From: Enteropsectra breve
Taxonomy: Eukaryota; Microsporidia
Assembly: GCA_024243835.1 (NCBI GenBank)
Contig: JALPMN010000549.1
Location: 1 to 17,434, forward strand
Length of the DNA stretch: 17,434 nt
Reading direction: 5' to 3'
The notes beneath the pieces were generated by a model. That model saw only the letters and a list, made by a program, of their open reading frames with translations, ran no database searches and had not been told where the DNA came from. A program made the position numbers and the translations under genes. Position 1 is the stretch's first letter; every line of letters begins with the position of its first letter. Below, one piece after another: positions 1-6,854 of this stretch.

Positions 1-101
1 TATAGTTGATATTTTTATATAGTTGATATTTTTATATAGTTGATATTTTTATATAGTTGATATTTTTATATAGTTGATATTTTTATATAGTTGATATTTT
101 G
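1..101. repeat. 17-bp tandem repeat, about six copies
   Basis: The unit agttgatatttttatat recurs with starts at 4, 21, 38, 55, 72 and 89, with essentially no divergence, and then runs into a short gttgttgttg stretch. It may continue beyond the left edge of the window. The near-perfect identity of the copies points to recent slippage or unequal exchange. No coding potential is seen. Confidence 0.95.
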
Positions 102-206
102 TTGTTGTTGTTTTTATAGGCTAACTTTATAAAAAATATTTTGTTTTATCCATTATGAGATATGGAATCTTAAGATTGATTTAAAAAAATTTTTCCTCTA
201 TTCTCA

Positions 207-482
207 ATGCTCGCGAAAGTAAAGAGCTTCGTAGCTCCGTTCTTCAGTTCATTTTCCCTTGGCATTAGAATTCCATTTAATTTGGGCAATAGAGGAGGGT
301 TTGGAGAGATGAGCAACTCCAAAGCCATGAAGATTCTAAATGTCAGAAGAGGAGATTCGATTGTTGAAAGATACCATAGAATGATGAAAATAAACCATCC
401 TGACATGGGAGGCAGTTCATATATAGCAAGCAAGATAAACGAAGCCAAAAATTATCTGTTGGAGTACAACAGCAGGCTTTGA
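207..482 (+). CDS. PAM18: Pam18/Tim14-like J-domain protein of the mitosomal import motor
   Basis: Pam18 is the J-protein that stimulates mitochondrial Hsp70 at the inner face of the TIM channel so that preproteins are pulled inward; in microsporidia the organelle is the mitosome. The 91-residue product carries a C-terminal J-domain (about residues 36-87) with the HPD tripeptide at 64-66, followed by GGS and the block SKINEAKNYL, which is the Pam18 signature rather than that of a general DnaJ. The first 35 residues are weakly hydrophobic and basic (K4, K6, R21). They could be a short presequence or reduced anchor, but no clean membrane span is visible, whereas yeast Pam18 has one. The ATG at 207 is the first in frame. 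The protein is much shorter than yeast Pam18, consistent with microsporidian reduction. Family assignment is strong; the membrane topology is open. Confidence 0.85.
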   Translation: MLAKVKSFVAPFFSSFSLGIRIPFNLGNRGGFGEMSNSKAMKILNVRRGDSIVERYHRMMKINHPDMGGSSYIASKINEAKNYLLEYNSRL

Positions 483-779
483 TATTTAAGAAGACATAGT
501 ATATACATGTAATGCATAATAATTTTATTAATAGAGTTGCTCGGTTAAAGAACTATGGAATATTGTTGTATGTAAGTAAAGTAAACTCTATAATCTCATT
601 TTTATCAACAACTAGATTCAAACGCTGAAGTAAAAAACGAATTATGATTTTTTGCATCGGGATGGTTATTAATTTCATGTTAGAAAAAGCTGCATTCAAA
701 ATGCTTTTATTATGAGATAAAATATTCTTTAAGCATCTAGATAACAGTATGTCTCAGGTTTACTCACAAACTGAATAAA
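483..779. other. intergenic stretch with no supported gene
   Basis: This AT-rich stretch has only very short open frames. The longest ATG-started one on the plus strand that I noticed is 38 codons from 512, with no recognisable motif and no CCC in front of it. I see no repeat, tRNA or structured RNA here. Confidence 0.5.
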
Positions 780-1200
780 GATAAATATTAATTCATTGCT
801 CCGGAAGCTGGATTACCGCCATATTAAAGGAGGACAGTAGCTCCATGTGTATATCTATTTTTTGCTATTTAGTAAAAATAAGCTTGAATCTCTATTTAAC
901 TAGGTTATATCAGAAGGCGCTTATTTTATTAGTGAGCTTAGGCATCTGTATAGTTTGATCTATGTGCGGATATTAGAAGAAACACTAATTATTCCTGAAT
1001 ACCAAATCATCAATGTTTATACTAATGGATTTTCGCCTCATTATATTTTCAAAGAAGAACGTGGTGTAGATTTAAACAAAAGTCCTTTTAAGATAGTGAA
1101 TGCATTATTTGTAGGCGTAGGCTGCCTTATATTTCTAATAGCTGTATATTCAGTACAAGCACTTGGTTTTATAGTAAAACTTCTTTTTTTGGTAAAATGA
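780..1200 (+). pseudogene. possible decayed relative of the downstream secreted/membrane gene
   Basis: An open frame without any ATG runs from 904 to 1200 (only a TTG at 955). It ends in a hydrophobic stretch (NALFVGVGCLIFLIAVYSV) followed by a short tail, the same general layout as the end of the gene at 1247. A second frame at 823-957 also reads as hydrophobic sequence. The string YFISELRHLYSLIYVRI resembles NYISVLKYFCDCFLYNIR of the 1247 protein at about residues 85-101, but only weakly. I infer a degenerate paralogue; chance AT-rich hydrophobic frames are the main alternative. No CCC motif or start codon supports a live gene. Confidence 0.3.
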
Positions 1201-1243
1201 ATAAATTTCTTTGAGAAGTATATTAAAGTTTAAAAATTTTTAA

Positions 1244-1246
1244 CCC
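1244..1246 (+). promoter_or_regulatory. CCC start-proximal motif
   Basis: The string aaaaatttttaaccc abuts the ATG at 1247. A C-triplet right before the initiation codon is a known microsporidian core signal, and it fixes this start. Confidence 0.6.
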
Positions 1247-2032
1247 ATGAGAATATCAGATTTATTCGCCATATGCTTTGCAGTAAGCGCTGGGACTTTC
1301 GACCAAAGAAGATTGCCCCCATGTTCCCTGGATCCAAGGGAAGACAGTATTGGAGAATGTTTCATCCACATGCTCGACAAGCTGTTACACAAAGATGCCA
1401 TTGGAGATAAGGATTCCCAGGAAAATATTTTGTCTCTTTTTAGCTATCAAGACTACGCTGAATGCTATGAAATATCTCTTAAAGAAGGCCTCGAATCAAA
1501 TTATATTTCTGTGCTCAAATATTTCTGTGACTGCTTCCTTTACAACATACGGACATCAAATGGAAATCTTGTATACCGCGGAAATCGAGACACCATTCCT
1601 CGTGTTTTTATCAACGATGAATTTAATCAGCATCCAATCAACTATGCCGTTATATTTGAAACCAACTTTAATATTGTACTGAATACTAGTTCATACAACC
1701 ATAAAGGTCCTACCGAAGAAGTGAATAAAAACACCGTTAAGTATAGGCCTTTGCTTCACTGCAACTCAGTCGGCAATCAAGCAGCGACTAGACAAAAGTC
1801 TGGTATATTCAAGAATTCAGGGCGGAGGGTTGTAGATTCTATAGTTACAGGTTTAGAATATACTGGAGCGGGTTTGCTTTATTTTGTATTCGTGATGGGC
1901 TGGGTCGTAGTTATTTTGTGTGGATCTATTGGGATATTCTTTGGGATGGGGGAGGAGGACCCTCCTGTTACTACTCCTAGTCCTGAAAAAACGTTAACTA
2001 AAGAAGAATCCTGTCAGACCTACGGCAGTTAG
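1247..2032 (+). CDS. hypothetical type I membrane protein with signal peptide
   Basis: I do not recognise the family. The 261-residue product opens with a hydrophobic segment ending near residues 16-18 (FAICFAVSAGTF) that looks like a cleavable signal peptide. A luminal/extracellular-type region follows, with cysteines at 26, 38, 73, 94, 96 and 172 and a potential N-glycosylation site at N146 (NTS). A second hydrophobic span lies at about 207-233 (YFVFVMGWVVVILCGSIGIF). The tail of about 28 residues is acidic and rich in Pro, Thr and Ser. This predicts a single-pass surface or secretory-pathway protein with the tail in the cytosol. The start is secured by CCC directly before the ATG. The gene is flanked on the left by possible remains of a similar gene. 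A parasite surface protein is an inference from topology only. Confidence 0.65.
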   Translation: MRISDLFAICFAVSAGTFDQRRLPPCSLDPREDSIGECFIHMLDKLLHKDAIGDKDSQENILSLFSYQDYAECYEISLKEGLESNYISVLKYFCDCFLYNIRTSNGNLVYRGNRDTIPRVFINDEFNQHPINYAVIFETNFNIVLNTSSYNHKGPTEEVNKNTVKYRPLLHCNSVGNQAATRQKSGIFKNSGRRVVDSIVTGLEYTGAGLLYFVFVMGWVVVILCGSIGIFFGMGEEDPPVTTPSPEKTLTKEESCQTYGS

Positions 2033-2070
2033 TCTGACAAAAATCTAGGCTAATAAAGTTGATTTGTTCT

Positions 2071-2091
2071 AGAAGTTTTAGTAAAACTTCT
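2071..2091. other. perfect 21-bp palindrome behind the 1247 gene
   Basis: agaagtttta-g-taaaacttct forms a 10-bp perfect stem with a one-base centre, 39 bp after the stop codon at 2032. The 13-mer tagtaaaacttct also occurs at 1172-1184, near the end of the decayed frame upstream. It could mark a 3'-end structure or simply be an AT-rich palindrome. Confidence 0.5.
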
Positions 2092-2131
2092 ATAACATTT
2101 TAACTATAAAAATTTTAGTAAATTTTTTACG

Positions 2132-2272
2132 ATGAAAAATTTTTATTCAGGTTTTAAGGCAGGAGGCAGCACGCCAAATAGAGGGCTCTGCTCCTGCTAC
2201 GTAAATATACTGCTTAAGCGTAGGCCCCCGCAACGGGAGTCTCACAAATCCATTAAAAAATATGACAGATAA
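2132..2272 (+). CDS. candidate small basic ORF, 46 codons
   Basis: An ATG-started frame of 46 codons covers an island noticeably richer in G and C than the surrounding sequence. The predicted peptide has a Gly/Ser/Cys-rich N-terminal half (SGFKAGGSTPNRGLCSC) and a strongly basic C-terminal half (LLKRRPPQRESHKSIKKYDR). There is no CCC motif before the start and no family that I recognise. The same island can fold: 2159-2169 pairs with 2188-2197, and CTACG/CGTAG and CCCG/CGGG stems follow. A structured noncoding RNA is therefore an equal alternative. Confidence that it is a protein gene is low. Confidence 0.25.
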   Translation: MKNFYSGFKAGGSTPNRGLCSCYVNILLKRRPPQRESHKSIKKYDR

Positions 2273-2312
2273 AAAATTTTATAATTCTTTTCAAAATTAC
2301 AATTGCATCTTA

Positions 2313-2357
2313 ACTATATTTTTGTGGATTGTATTTTTGTGGACTATATTTTTGTGG
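2313..2357. repeat. 15-bp tandem repeat, three copies
   Basis: actatatttttgtgg, attgtatttttgtgg and actatatttttgtgg stand head to tail, with a decayed partial fourth copy after them. Noncoding. Confidence 0.75.
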
Positions 2358-2373
2358 ATTACATTTTAGTATA

Positions 2374-2400
2374 GGCAGCTCTTTCCTTTAAAAGGCTGCC
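2374..2400. other. GC-capped hairpin
   Basis: ggcagc at 2374-2379 pairs with gctgcc at 2395-2400, and an inner cttt/aaag pairing is possible. It stands alone between repeats; its role is unknown. Confidence 0.35.
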
Positions 2401-2459
2401 AAACAAACTAAGTTAAAAGTCATTGTTGTAATTTCCTATAAATAGTGATACTATTGTTG

Positions 2460-2516
2460 AATATTTTTACCCTCATGTCATTAAATATTCCTTTAAATCA
2501 GCAGTCTGTAGTTAAC
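2460..2516 (-). repeat. 57-bp dispersed repeat, inverted copy of 16598-16654
   Basis: The reverse complement of this segment matches 16598-16654 over 57 bp with four substitutions and no gap. Similarity stops abruptly at both ends. At the other locus it lies just upstream of the Jjj1-like gene; here no gene start follows it on the minus strand. Confidence 0.85.
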
Positions 2517-2670
2517 AGCTATAATTTAAATACCCTATGTTTACTGTTCCTTTTTCCAACAATCACGTTAAATATTAGGTTACCATCATCCTTGTTACGC
2601 AGTGGCCTATGCAGTTCAAAACTTTAAAAATTATTACCATTAGTTTAATTTTTTAATATTGAGTTTATGT

Positions 2671-2770
2671 ACTGTTTTTATTTAATGGACACTGCTTTAT
2701 TTAATGGACACTGTTTTTATTTAATAGACACTGATTTTATTTTAATGGGCACTGTTTTTATTTAATGGAC
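2671..2770. repeat. 19-21-bp tandem repeat, five copies
   Basis: Units of the type actgtttttatttaatggac begin at 2671, 2691, 2710, 2730 and 2751, with single-base length changes and a few substitutions. The last copy overlaps the end of the integrase-like remnant read on the other strand. Confidence 0.9.
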
Positions 2771-2905
2771 TGTTAAACAATATTTGAAAGTGGTTGGCAT
2801 TTTTACTGCGCTGATAGGCCCTAATAAATCAGTATCCATTGGAGTGCGTGCCAAGCACCCGATTTCGCATTTATCCTCTTTGTTTAATTTTGACCAACTT
2901 AGGAA
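2762..2905 (-). mobile_element. retroelement integrase-like remnant
   Basis: The minus strand has an open frame between stops at 2906-2908 and 2762-2764. It encodes a CEIGC cysteine pair, then MDTDLLGPISAVKM (from 2839) and FKYCLTV. This is the layout of the start of an rve integrase core, where the D of a (H/M)xDLxGP motif is the first catalytic acid and is followed by a YxLT(F/V) strand; Ty1/copia elements are the closest pattern I recall, with Ty3/gypsy also possible. The spacing between the cysteines and the core is too short, nothing follows the first strand, and tandem repeats cut the end. It is a short dead fragment. The possibility of chance similarity remains because only about 35 residues carry the signal. 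Confidence 0.45.
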
Positions 2906-3238
2906 TTAAATCACTTCTCTCGCCCTACAAAAAATGAGGCTCCCGGTAGGCATCATTGATATAAAACGCTTTTTCTCTGAGAATATGCTAATTTCGCAGC
3001 ATGGTGCATAGAGAAAAATATATTCAGGTGCAAGGACACACCGTGCCCAAATAACTGCATTCTCGGCGCAAGGAATCTTGAGTGTATTGAAAGTCCTGAG
3101 TGTCTATAGGTATTGAAAGTCCTTGAGTATGTTGAATTCAGAGTGTATTGTGAGTCCTTAAGTATTGAGAGTATGTCTTTAACGTACAAATTTTAAAAAA
3201 TTCAAATATAAACACACAATTAACCTTTATATAATTTT
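2906..3238. other. intergenic stretch with imperfect repeats
   Basis: About 3079-3175 contains imperfect copies of gagtgtattgaaagtcct with variable insertions. The 2906-3078 part is less AT-rich than its surroundings but gave no reading frame, tRNA or RNA motif that I could support. It might be further retroelement debris continuing from 2905. Confidence 0.45.
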
Positions 3239-3829
3239 TTATTCATTTTCTAGCACAACACTCTGTTTGACAGCATGGCCCTCACGGTTCATCAGTGCAA
3301 ATATCCATCGGTCATTTTCAATTATCATCCTCTTTTTGAGTGTGTTTAAACACAGCCTGGCAAAGTGCATGATCTCCTGCTCCCCCATATCTGGCGAATA
3401 ATAGGCATCCACAATTCCCAGCAGAAAATACACCCCGTATCCAGTAACCACCACATTGTCTCGGTGGAGGGCTCCATGGCCATCAACAGACAGCACTTCA
3501 CAGCTCTTTCCATCGGTGCCACCCACAACCGCCGTGCACTTGACCGGATTCTTTCGAAGACTCGAGTAAATCGTGTCCTGCACCACATTTCCCACAAGCT
3601 TTGCGCTGAGTGCTACTTTGTTGCTTAGGCTCAGTAGCTTGCTGTATTCCACGGCTCTTGCAGAAACTCTCATTTCATCCGCCTGCTCCCCAGAAACATT
3701 CAGCATCACATTTTTCATTACGATTATCCTGTCATCATCCTCCTTCTGCTTCATTATTCCCTGTGCCCTTGTGCTTTCTGAGCAAATCAGCACATGTGTG
3801 TTTGTTTTAATTCCTATGGAAATGGACAT
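3239..3829 (-). CDS. PRE1: 20S proteasome subunit beta type-4 (Pre1/PSMB2)
   Basis: Beta-4 is one of the non-catalytic subunits of the two inner rings of the 20S core particle, which degrades ubiquitinated proteins in cytosol and nucleus. The 196-residue product matches this subunit along its length: an N-terminal MSISIGIKTNTHVLICSES strand with no propeptide and no catalytic threonine, an SGEQADEMR turn at about 46-54, a VGGTDGK loop near 102-108, GYGVYFLLGIVDAYYSPDMGEQE near 130-152, and a C-terminal helix/strand pair with KKRMIIEND. Length fits the family (about 195-200). The start is fixed by TATATCCCC immediately before the ATG. The gene stands alone on the minus strand between repeat-rich spacers. 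Assignment is firm at family level and good at subunit level. Confidence 0.9.
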   Translation of the reverse strand: MSISIGIKTNTHVLICSESTRAQGIMKQKEDDDRIIVMKNVMLNVSGEQADEMRVSARAVEYSKLLSLSNKVALSAKLVGNVVQDTIYSSLRKNPVKCTAVVGGTDGKSCEVLSVDGHGALHRDNVVVTGYGVYFLLGIVDAYYSPDMGEQEIMHFARLCLNTLKKRMIIENDRWIFALMNREGHAVKQSVVLENE

Positions 3830-3841
3830 GGGGATATAAAA
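3830..3841 (-). promoter_or_regulatory. TATA plus CCCC start signal of beta-4
   Basis: Read on the minus strand, tttatatcccc ends directly at the ATG (CCCC at 3833-3830). TATA-like sequence and the C-run are compressed into about 12 bp. Confidence 0.6.
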
Positions 3842-3914
3842 AAGAAAGCATTCTAATAGAGCTTATTATGAATATAAAAGACTTAATTAGAAATGGTAGT
3901 ACATATATAATATG

Positions 3915-4138
3915 AAATATATTTATAAGAAAAACATATTTATAAGAACATGTTTATAAGAACATATCTATAAGAAATACATAATTATAAGAACATATTT
4001 ATAAGAAAAACATATTTATAAGAAAAACATATTTATAAGAACATAATCTTTATAGGAACATAATCTTTATAAGAATATATTTACAAGAATATTTATAAAT
4101 AAAGTTTGTTTAAAATATGTTCTTATAAATATGTTCCA
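3915..4138. repeat. AT-rich 13-18-bp repeat cluster with inverted end
   Basis: More than ten variants of acatatttataagaa follow one another from 3915 to about 4107. At 4114-4137 the same motif reappears in the opposite orientation (aatatgttcttataaatatgttcc), so the cluster could fold back on itself. It fills the gap between proteasome beta-4 and the first membrane-protein gene. Noncoding. Confidence 0.85.
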
Positions 4139-4206
4139 TATTGTCTATATGGTAAGAAAAACCGTTGCACATGTTAATATCAATTGAAAATTTTTATTAT
4201 AAATTT

Positions 4207-4210
4207 CCCC
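4207..4210 (+). promoter_or_regulatory. CCCC start-proximal motif
   Basis: cccc sits seven bases before the ATG at 4217 and supports that start over the in-frame TTG at 4184. Confidence 0.5.
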
Positions 4211-4216
4211 TATTTA

Positions 4217-4822
4217 ATGGTGACCCACAAGAAAAGAAACTTCATTGCGAAAGCAGCCAGCAAATACGGCCAGAATCTCAAGTACATGGCATCATGTGCC
4301 GCCACAATAAGTGGGTTTGATCTGGTAAATACAAAAATACACATTAGAGACTCATTCCTCTTCTGTCTTCTAACGACGATACAAAGCACATTCGTTTATA
4401 CTGTGATGGAACTTATAAATGTCGGCTATAAAGAAATCCATTATTTAAATATCGCCATAGTGCCGCTGGTTCTGTTTATATTCTCATTCACCACCATGCT
4501 CTTGTTTTCCATTGCTACAACACAGCTCTTTCAGCTCACTTATTCGCACAATTTCTTTGGGCTCTTTATGAGCAGCACGCTTTTCTCGCCGTTTCTTATG
4601 ATCTATGCCTGCAAGCATTGGATGCTGCACTTTGCCATCCACGGTGTTATTATCTTGGCAATGGAGCTCTATCTCTATGATGCTCTCAGCAAGTACATGT
4701 CTCCAGTATCAAAAGAGAGGAATGTTATGATAATAGCATGGGGCTTTTTTGTGCATGTAGTACACAGTAGACTCTATAGCCTGCTGGCAGGAAAGGTAAC
4801 AGAAATCAGTACCAGCGAGTAA
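4217..4822 (+). CDS. five-span membrane protein, YIP1/Yif1-like (paralogue 1)
   Basis: This is the first of three tandem paralogues. The 201-residue product has a hydrophilic basic N-terminus (1-25), the shared block CAATISGFDLVNTKI (27-41), and five predicted membrane spans near 46-66, 77-103, 112-131, 134-154 and 168-190. Five spans, a cytosolic N-terminus and a fourth/fifth span pattern with an aliphatic-aromatic linker recall the YIP1/Yif1 family of Golgi/ER Rab-interacting proteins, but this rests on topology and general feel, not on a diagnostic motif. I start it at the ATG at 4217 because ccccta lies just before it and the upstream frame has only TTG. It is the most divergent of the three. 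Confidence 0.6.
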   Translation: MVTHKKRNFIAKAASKYGQNLKYMASCAATISGFDLVNTKIHIRDSFLFCLLTTIQSTFVYTVMELINVGYKEIHYLNIAIVPLVLFIFSFTTMLLFSIATTQLFQLTYSHNFFGLFMSSTLFSPFLMIYACKHWMLHFAIHGVIILAMELYLYDALSKYMSPVSKERNVMIIAWGFFVHVVHSRLYSLLAGKVTEISTSE

Positions 4823-5271
4823 TTTTATATCATAAATACTAAATTAATAGATATGTGCTACCAATATGTATAACGAATTATAGACAGCAAAGAGCTTCTT
4901 TTATTAAACCAATAGAAATACTATATTTTTTATTTTAAAAGTAAATTTTTTAAACTAGTTTATTAATGTGATGCCAGCCTTGCTGGATTCAAATTATTTT
5001 TAAATTTATAAGCATTATTACACGTTCTATATTCAAACTCAAAATAATTAGTTTAAAATTCTCTTTCATTTTTACCAGGATAATTCATGATTAATTGATG
5101 TTTAGCAATGAGGATATTTTATTTCTTACATTTGTTTTATAAATAGAGTACTGCTTCTTAAAGTGATAGCTCCTATTTTATATAAAACTTAATTACGGCT
5201 TGTTTTATTAATGACGTGTTTTTCTAAGTGGGGTGTTTTATAATTTAAATTCACCGGATGAAGAGAAGGAA
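4823..5271. other. 449-bp spacer, no supported gene
   Basis: AT-rich sequence with many stops in all frames. The only structure I see is a small hairpin at 4974-4986 (ccagc-ctt-gctgg). No repeat longer than background and no RNA gene recognised. Confidence 0.5.
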
Positions 5272-5871
5272 ATGGTTTTAGACAAAGACAACTCAGTACC
5301 TGATTCTATTGAAGAACCCCAAAAAGATGTATTTTACATGACACAAAGAGCTGCAACCATAAGAAAACTAGATATTGCGACGAACAGAATCCCTTACTCC
5401 TCTGCCTTTATTTTCCTTCTCATTATCAGTACAGTTATAATAATGGAGTTTTATATTTCCAGATTATCAATAGAGATGCCAGCATCCCTGATAATATCGC
5501 TGCTGCATATCCCGTTCCTTTTTGGTGTAATTGTGCTTTTTACGTTATTCAGCTCATTCCTAGCAAGCGTAATAATCTCCAAGGGCCACACATCAGAGAT
5601 GTTTGCTCTTTTTGCCAGCTCTCTTATATATGCACCCCTATTAATTTTGATATCTTTTCTTACCACAAGTATTATCTACCAACTGGCTGTGCTTGCCAAT
5701 GCCATGATGATGTCCTTCTATCTGGTGAACAGTCTTGGCACCTACATCTCCGGCCAGAGATTATCTTTGTTTATGAACATCTACTGCTTTATTCTGCAGT
5801 TCCTCATTCCGAATATGCTTAATTACGGCCTTGCATTTGCCTATCAAATGAGCATGAGGATTCTCTCATGA
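5272..5871 (+). CDS. five-span membrane protein, YIP1/Yif1-like (paralogue 2)
   Basis: The 199-residue product has an acidic, lysine-containing N-terminus (1-22), the shared block RAATIRKLDIATNRI (26-40), and five hydrophobic segments near 43-62, 71-100, 108-129, 131-152 and 163-188. The third-to-fifth span region (EMFALFASSLIYAPLL, then YLVNSLGTYISGQRLSLF) aligns well with paralogue 3 and is the part most reminiscent of Yif1, where a span is followed by a short RxxL-type linker and the last span. I start at the ATG at 5272, because the frame opens upstream only with GTG at 5233; the resulting length equals that of the two neighbours. No CCC is seen before it. Role in ER-Golgi vesicle traffic is inference. 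Confidence 0.6.
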   Translation: MVLDKDNSVPDSIEEPQKDVFYMTQRAATIRKLDIATNRIPYSSAFIFLLIISTVIIMEFYISRLSIEMPASLIISLLHIPFLFGVIVLFTLFSSFLASVIISKGHTSEMFALFASSLIYAPLLILISFLTTSIIYQLAVLANAMMMSFYLVNSLGTYISGQRLSLFMNIYCFILQFLIPNMLNYGLAFAYQMSMRILS

Positions 5872-6236
5872 AGAATAAATATTCTGGTTTTATAGTAATA
5901 TCTTTTTGTTATTGTGTTTAAGTACTGTATATAAATGAATACCACCCTTTTTATAGCTATCATGCCTTCCTATCACATATTCTTGCTTGTTTAGTTTTTT
6001 CAGTGCTGGTTTGGTTTATTCAGTGCTGGTTTGGTTTATTCATTGCTAGTTTGGTTTATTCATTGCTAGTTTGGTTTATTCAGTGCTATTTTAGTTTATT
6101 CAGTGCTATTTTAGTTATTAAGGAGCCTTGTCTGGTGGATTATGCCTTTTTTAAAAATTTTAAATCACGCTATAATAATTTTAAAATGTTTTACTTATTG
6201 TTTATTTACTATTTATCTAAACAGGATTGTTTATTT
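5872..6236. other. 365-bp spacer holding a tandem repeat
   Basis: Apart from the 20-bp repeat at 6001-6117, only low-complexity AT-rich sequence is seen. The reading frame of the next gene stays open through the repeat, giving a Trp/Phe-rich translation that I treat as spurious. Confidence 0.6.
6001..6117. repeat. 20-bp tandem repeat, six copies
   Basis: The unit cagtgctggtttggtttatt repeats at exact 20-bp steps (6001, 6021, 6041, 6061, 6081, 6101), with one or two substitutions per copy. A more decayed copy may precede it at 5981-6000. Confidence 0.92.
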
Positions 6237-6854
6237 ATGGTCGTAAGAAGTGCCCAACAAGCACCAAGAGCCGTAGCCCCCTCCGCAAAGGATGCTGCTG
6301 CAATGCATATGTTTTCCCGGGCCGCAACACTTAGAAATTTCGATTTAGAAAATACAAAAATTAGCTACTTCTCAATATTTACCTTCCTCTTCTGCATGAG
6401 TGCCGTTATAACAGCAGAAATAGGGCTGTTTTTCTATATGAAGGGCGTAAGGTGCTCACCACTCGGCCTTATGCTCAACATCCCCGTATTTATGATTCTT
6501 AGCTTCATTACCGTATTTATTCTATCAAAGCTCTGCTCGTATTTTCTTTCTGTCGCCCACAACTCAACATTCCTGAGTTTATTTGTCAGCACACTGGTCT
6601 ATCAGCCTTTTATTGTGCTGTGCTCCTTTTTGCCATCAGCCCTGTTTTTCAGTCTGTCCACGATGATAAACGCCTCTGTTATGTCCTACTATCTGATGGA
6701 AAGCCTAAGATCACAGTACGATGCCACCGACCAGCGGACATCCCTTCTTATGTCTCTGTACTGCTTCATCACACAGTATCTGTTGTCTGTAATGGTGCCT
6801 GGTGGTGCATTTAGGGTTTTTGTTGTAAATCAGGGCCTCCAAAAGGCTGAGTAG
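6237..6854 (+). CDS. five-span membrane protein, YIP1/Yif1-like (paralogue 3)
   Basis: The 205-residue product from the ATG at 6237 begins MVVRSAQQAPRAV, a basic Ala-rich hydrophilic N-terminus. It carries the shared block RAATLRNFDLENTKI (about 27-41) and then five hydrophobic segments of the same spacing as in paralogue 2, including FLSLFVSTLVYQPFI and YYLMESLRSQYDATDQRTSLL before the last span. The frame is open back to 6003, but that extension translates the 20-bp tandem repeat and an AT-rich stretch; starting at 6237 gives the length and start residue pair (MV) seen in the other two. The three genes lie head to tail with spacers of 365-449 bp, so each probably has its own promoter. YIP1-family membership is an inference. 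Confidence 0.6.
   Translation: MVVRSAQQAPRAVAPSAKDAAAMHMFSRAATLRNFDLENTKISYFSIFTFLFCMSAVITAEIGLFFYMKGVRCSPLGLMLNIPVFMILSFITVFILSKLCSYFLSVAHNSTFLSLFVSTLVYQPFIVLCSFLPSALFFSLSTMINASVMSYYLMESLRSQYDATDQRTSLLMSLYCFITQYLLSVMVPGGAFRVFVVNQGLQKAE

Noticed and set aside
170..448. Minus-strand frame over the Pam18 gene
   Set aside because: It is a shadow of Pam18; the plus frame has the HPD motif and the family signature, the minus frame has none.
2157..2260. tRNA in the GC-richer island
   Set aside because: Hairpins exist, but no T-loop consensus or acceptor pairing is found on either strand.
2445..2627. Plus frame of 60 codons opening with GTG
   Set aside because: No ATG at the start, no CCC, low-complexity Leu-rich product, and it overlaps the 57-bp dispersed repeat.
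2953..3189. Minus frame of 78 codons
   Set aside because: Opens only with TTG, part of it translates imperfect repeats, and no recognisable motif is present.
3365..3839. Plus and second minus frames over proteasome beta-4
   Set aside because: Shadows; only the frame 3239-3829 shows the subunit's conserved blocks.
6003..6236. N-terminal extension of membrane paralogue 3
   Set aside because: It translates the 20-bp tandem repeat and AT-rich spacer; the ATG at 6237 gives the length and N-terminus of the two paralogues.
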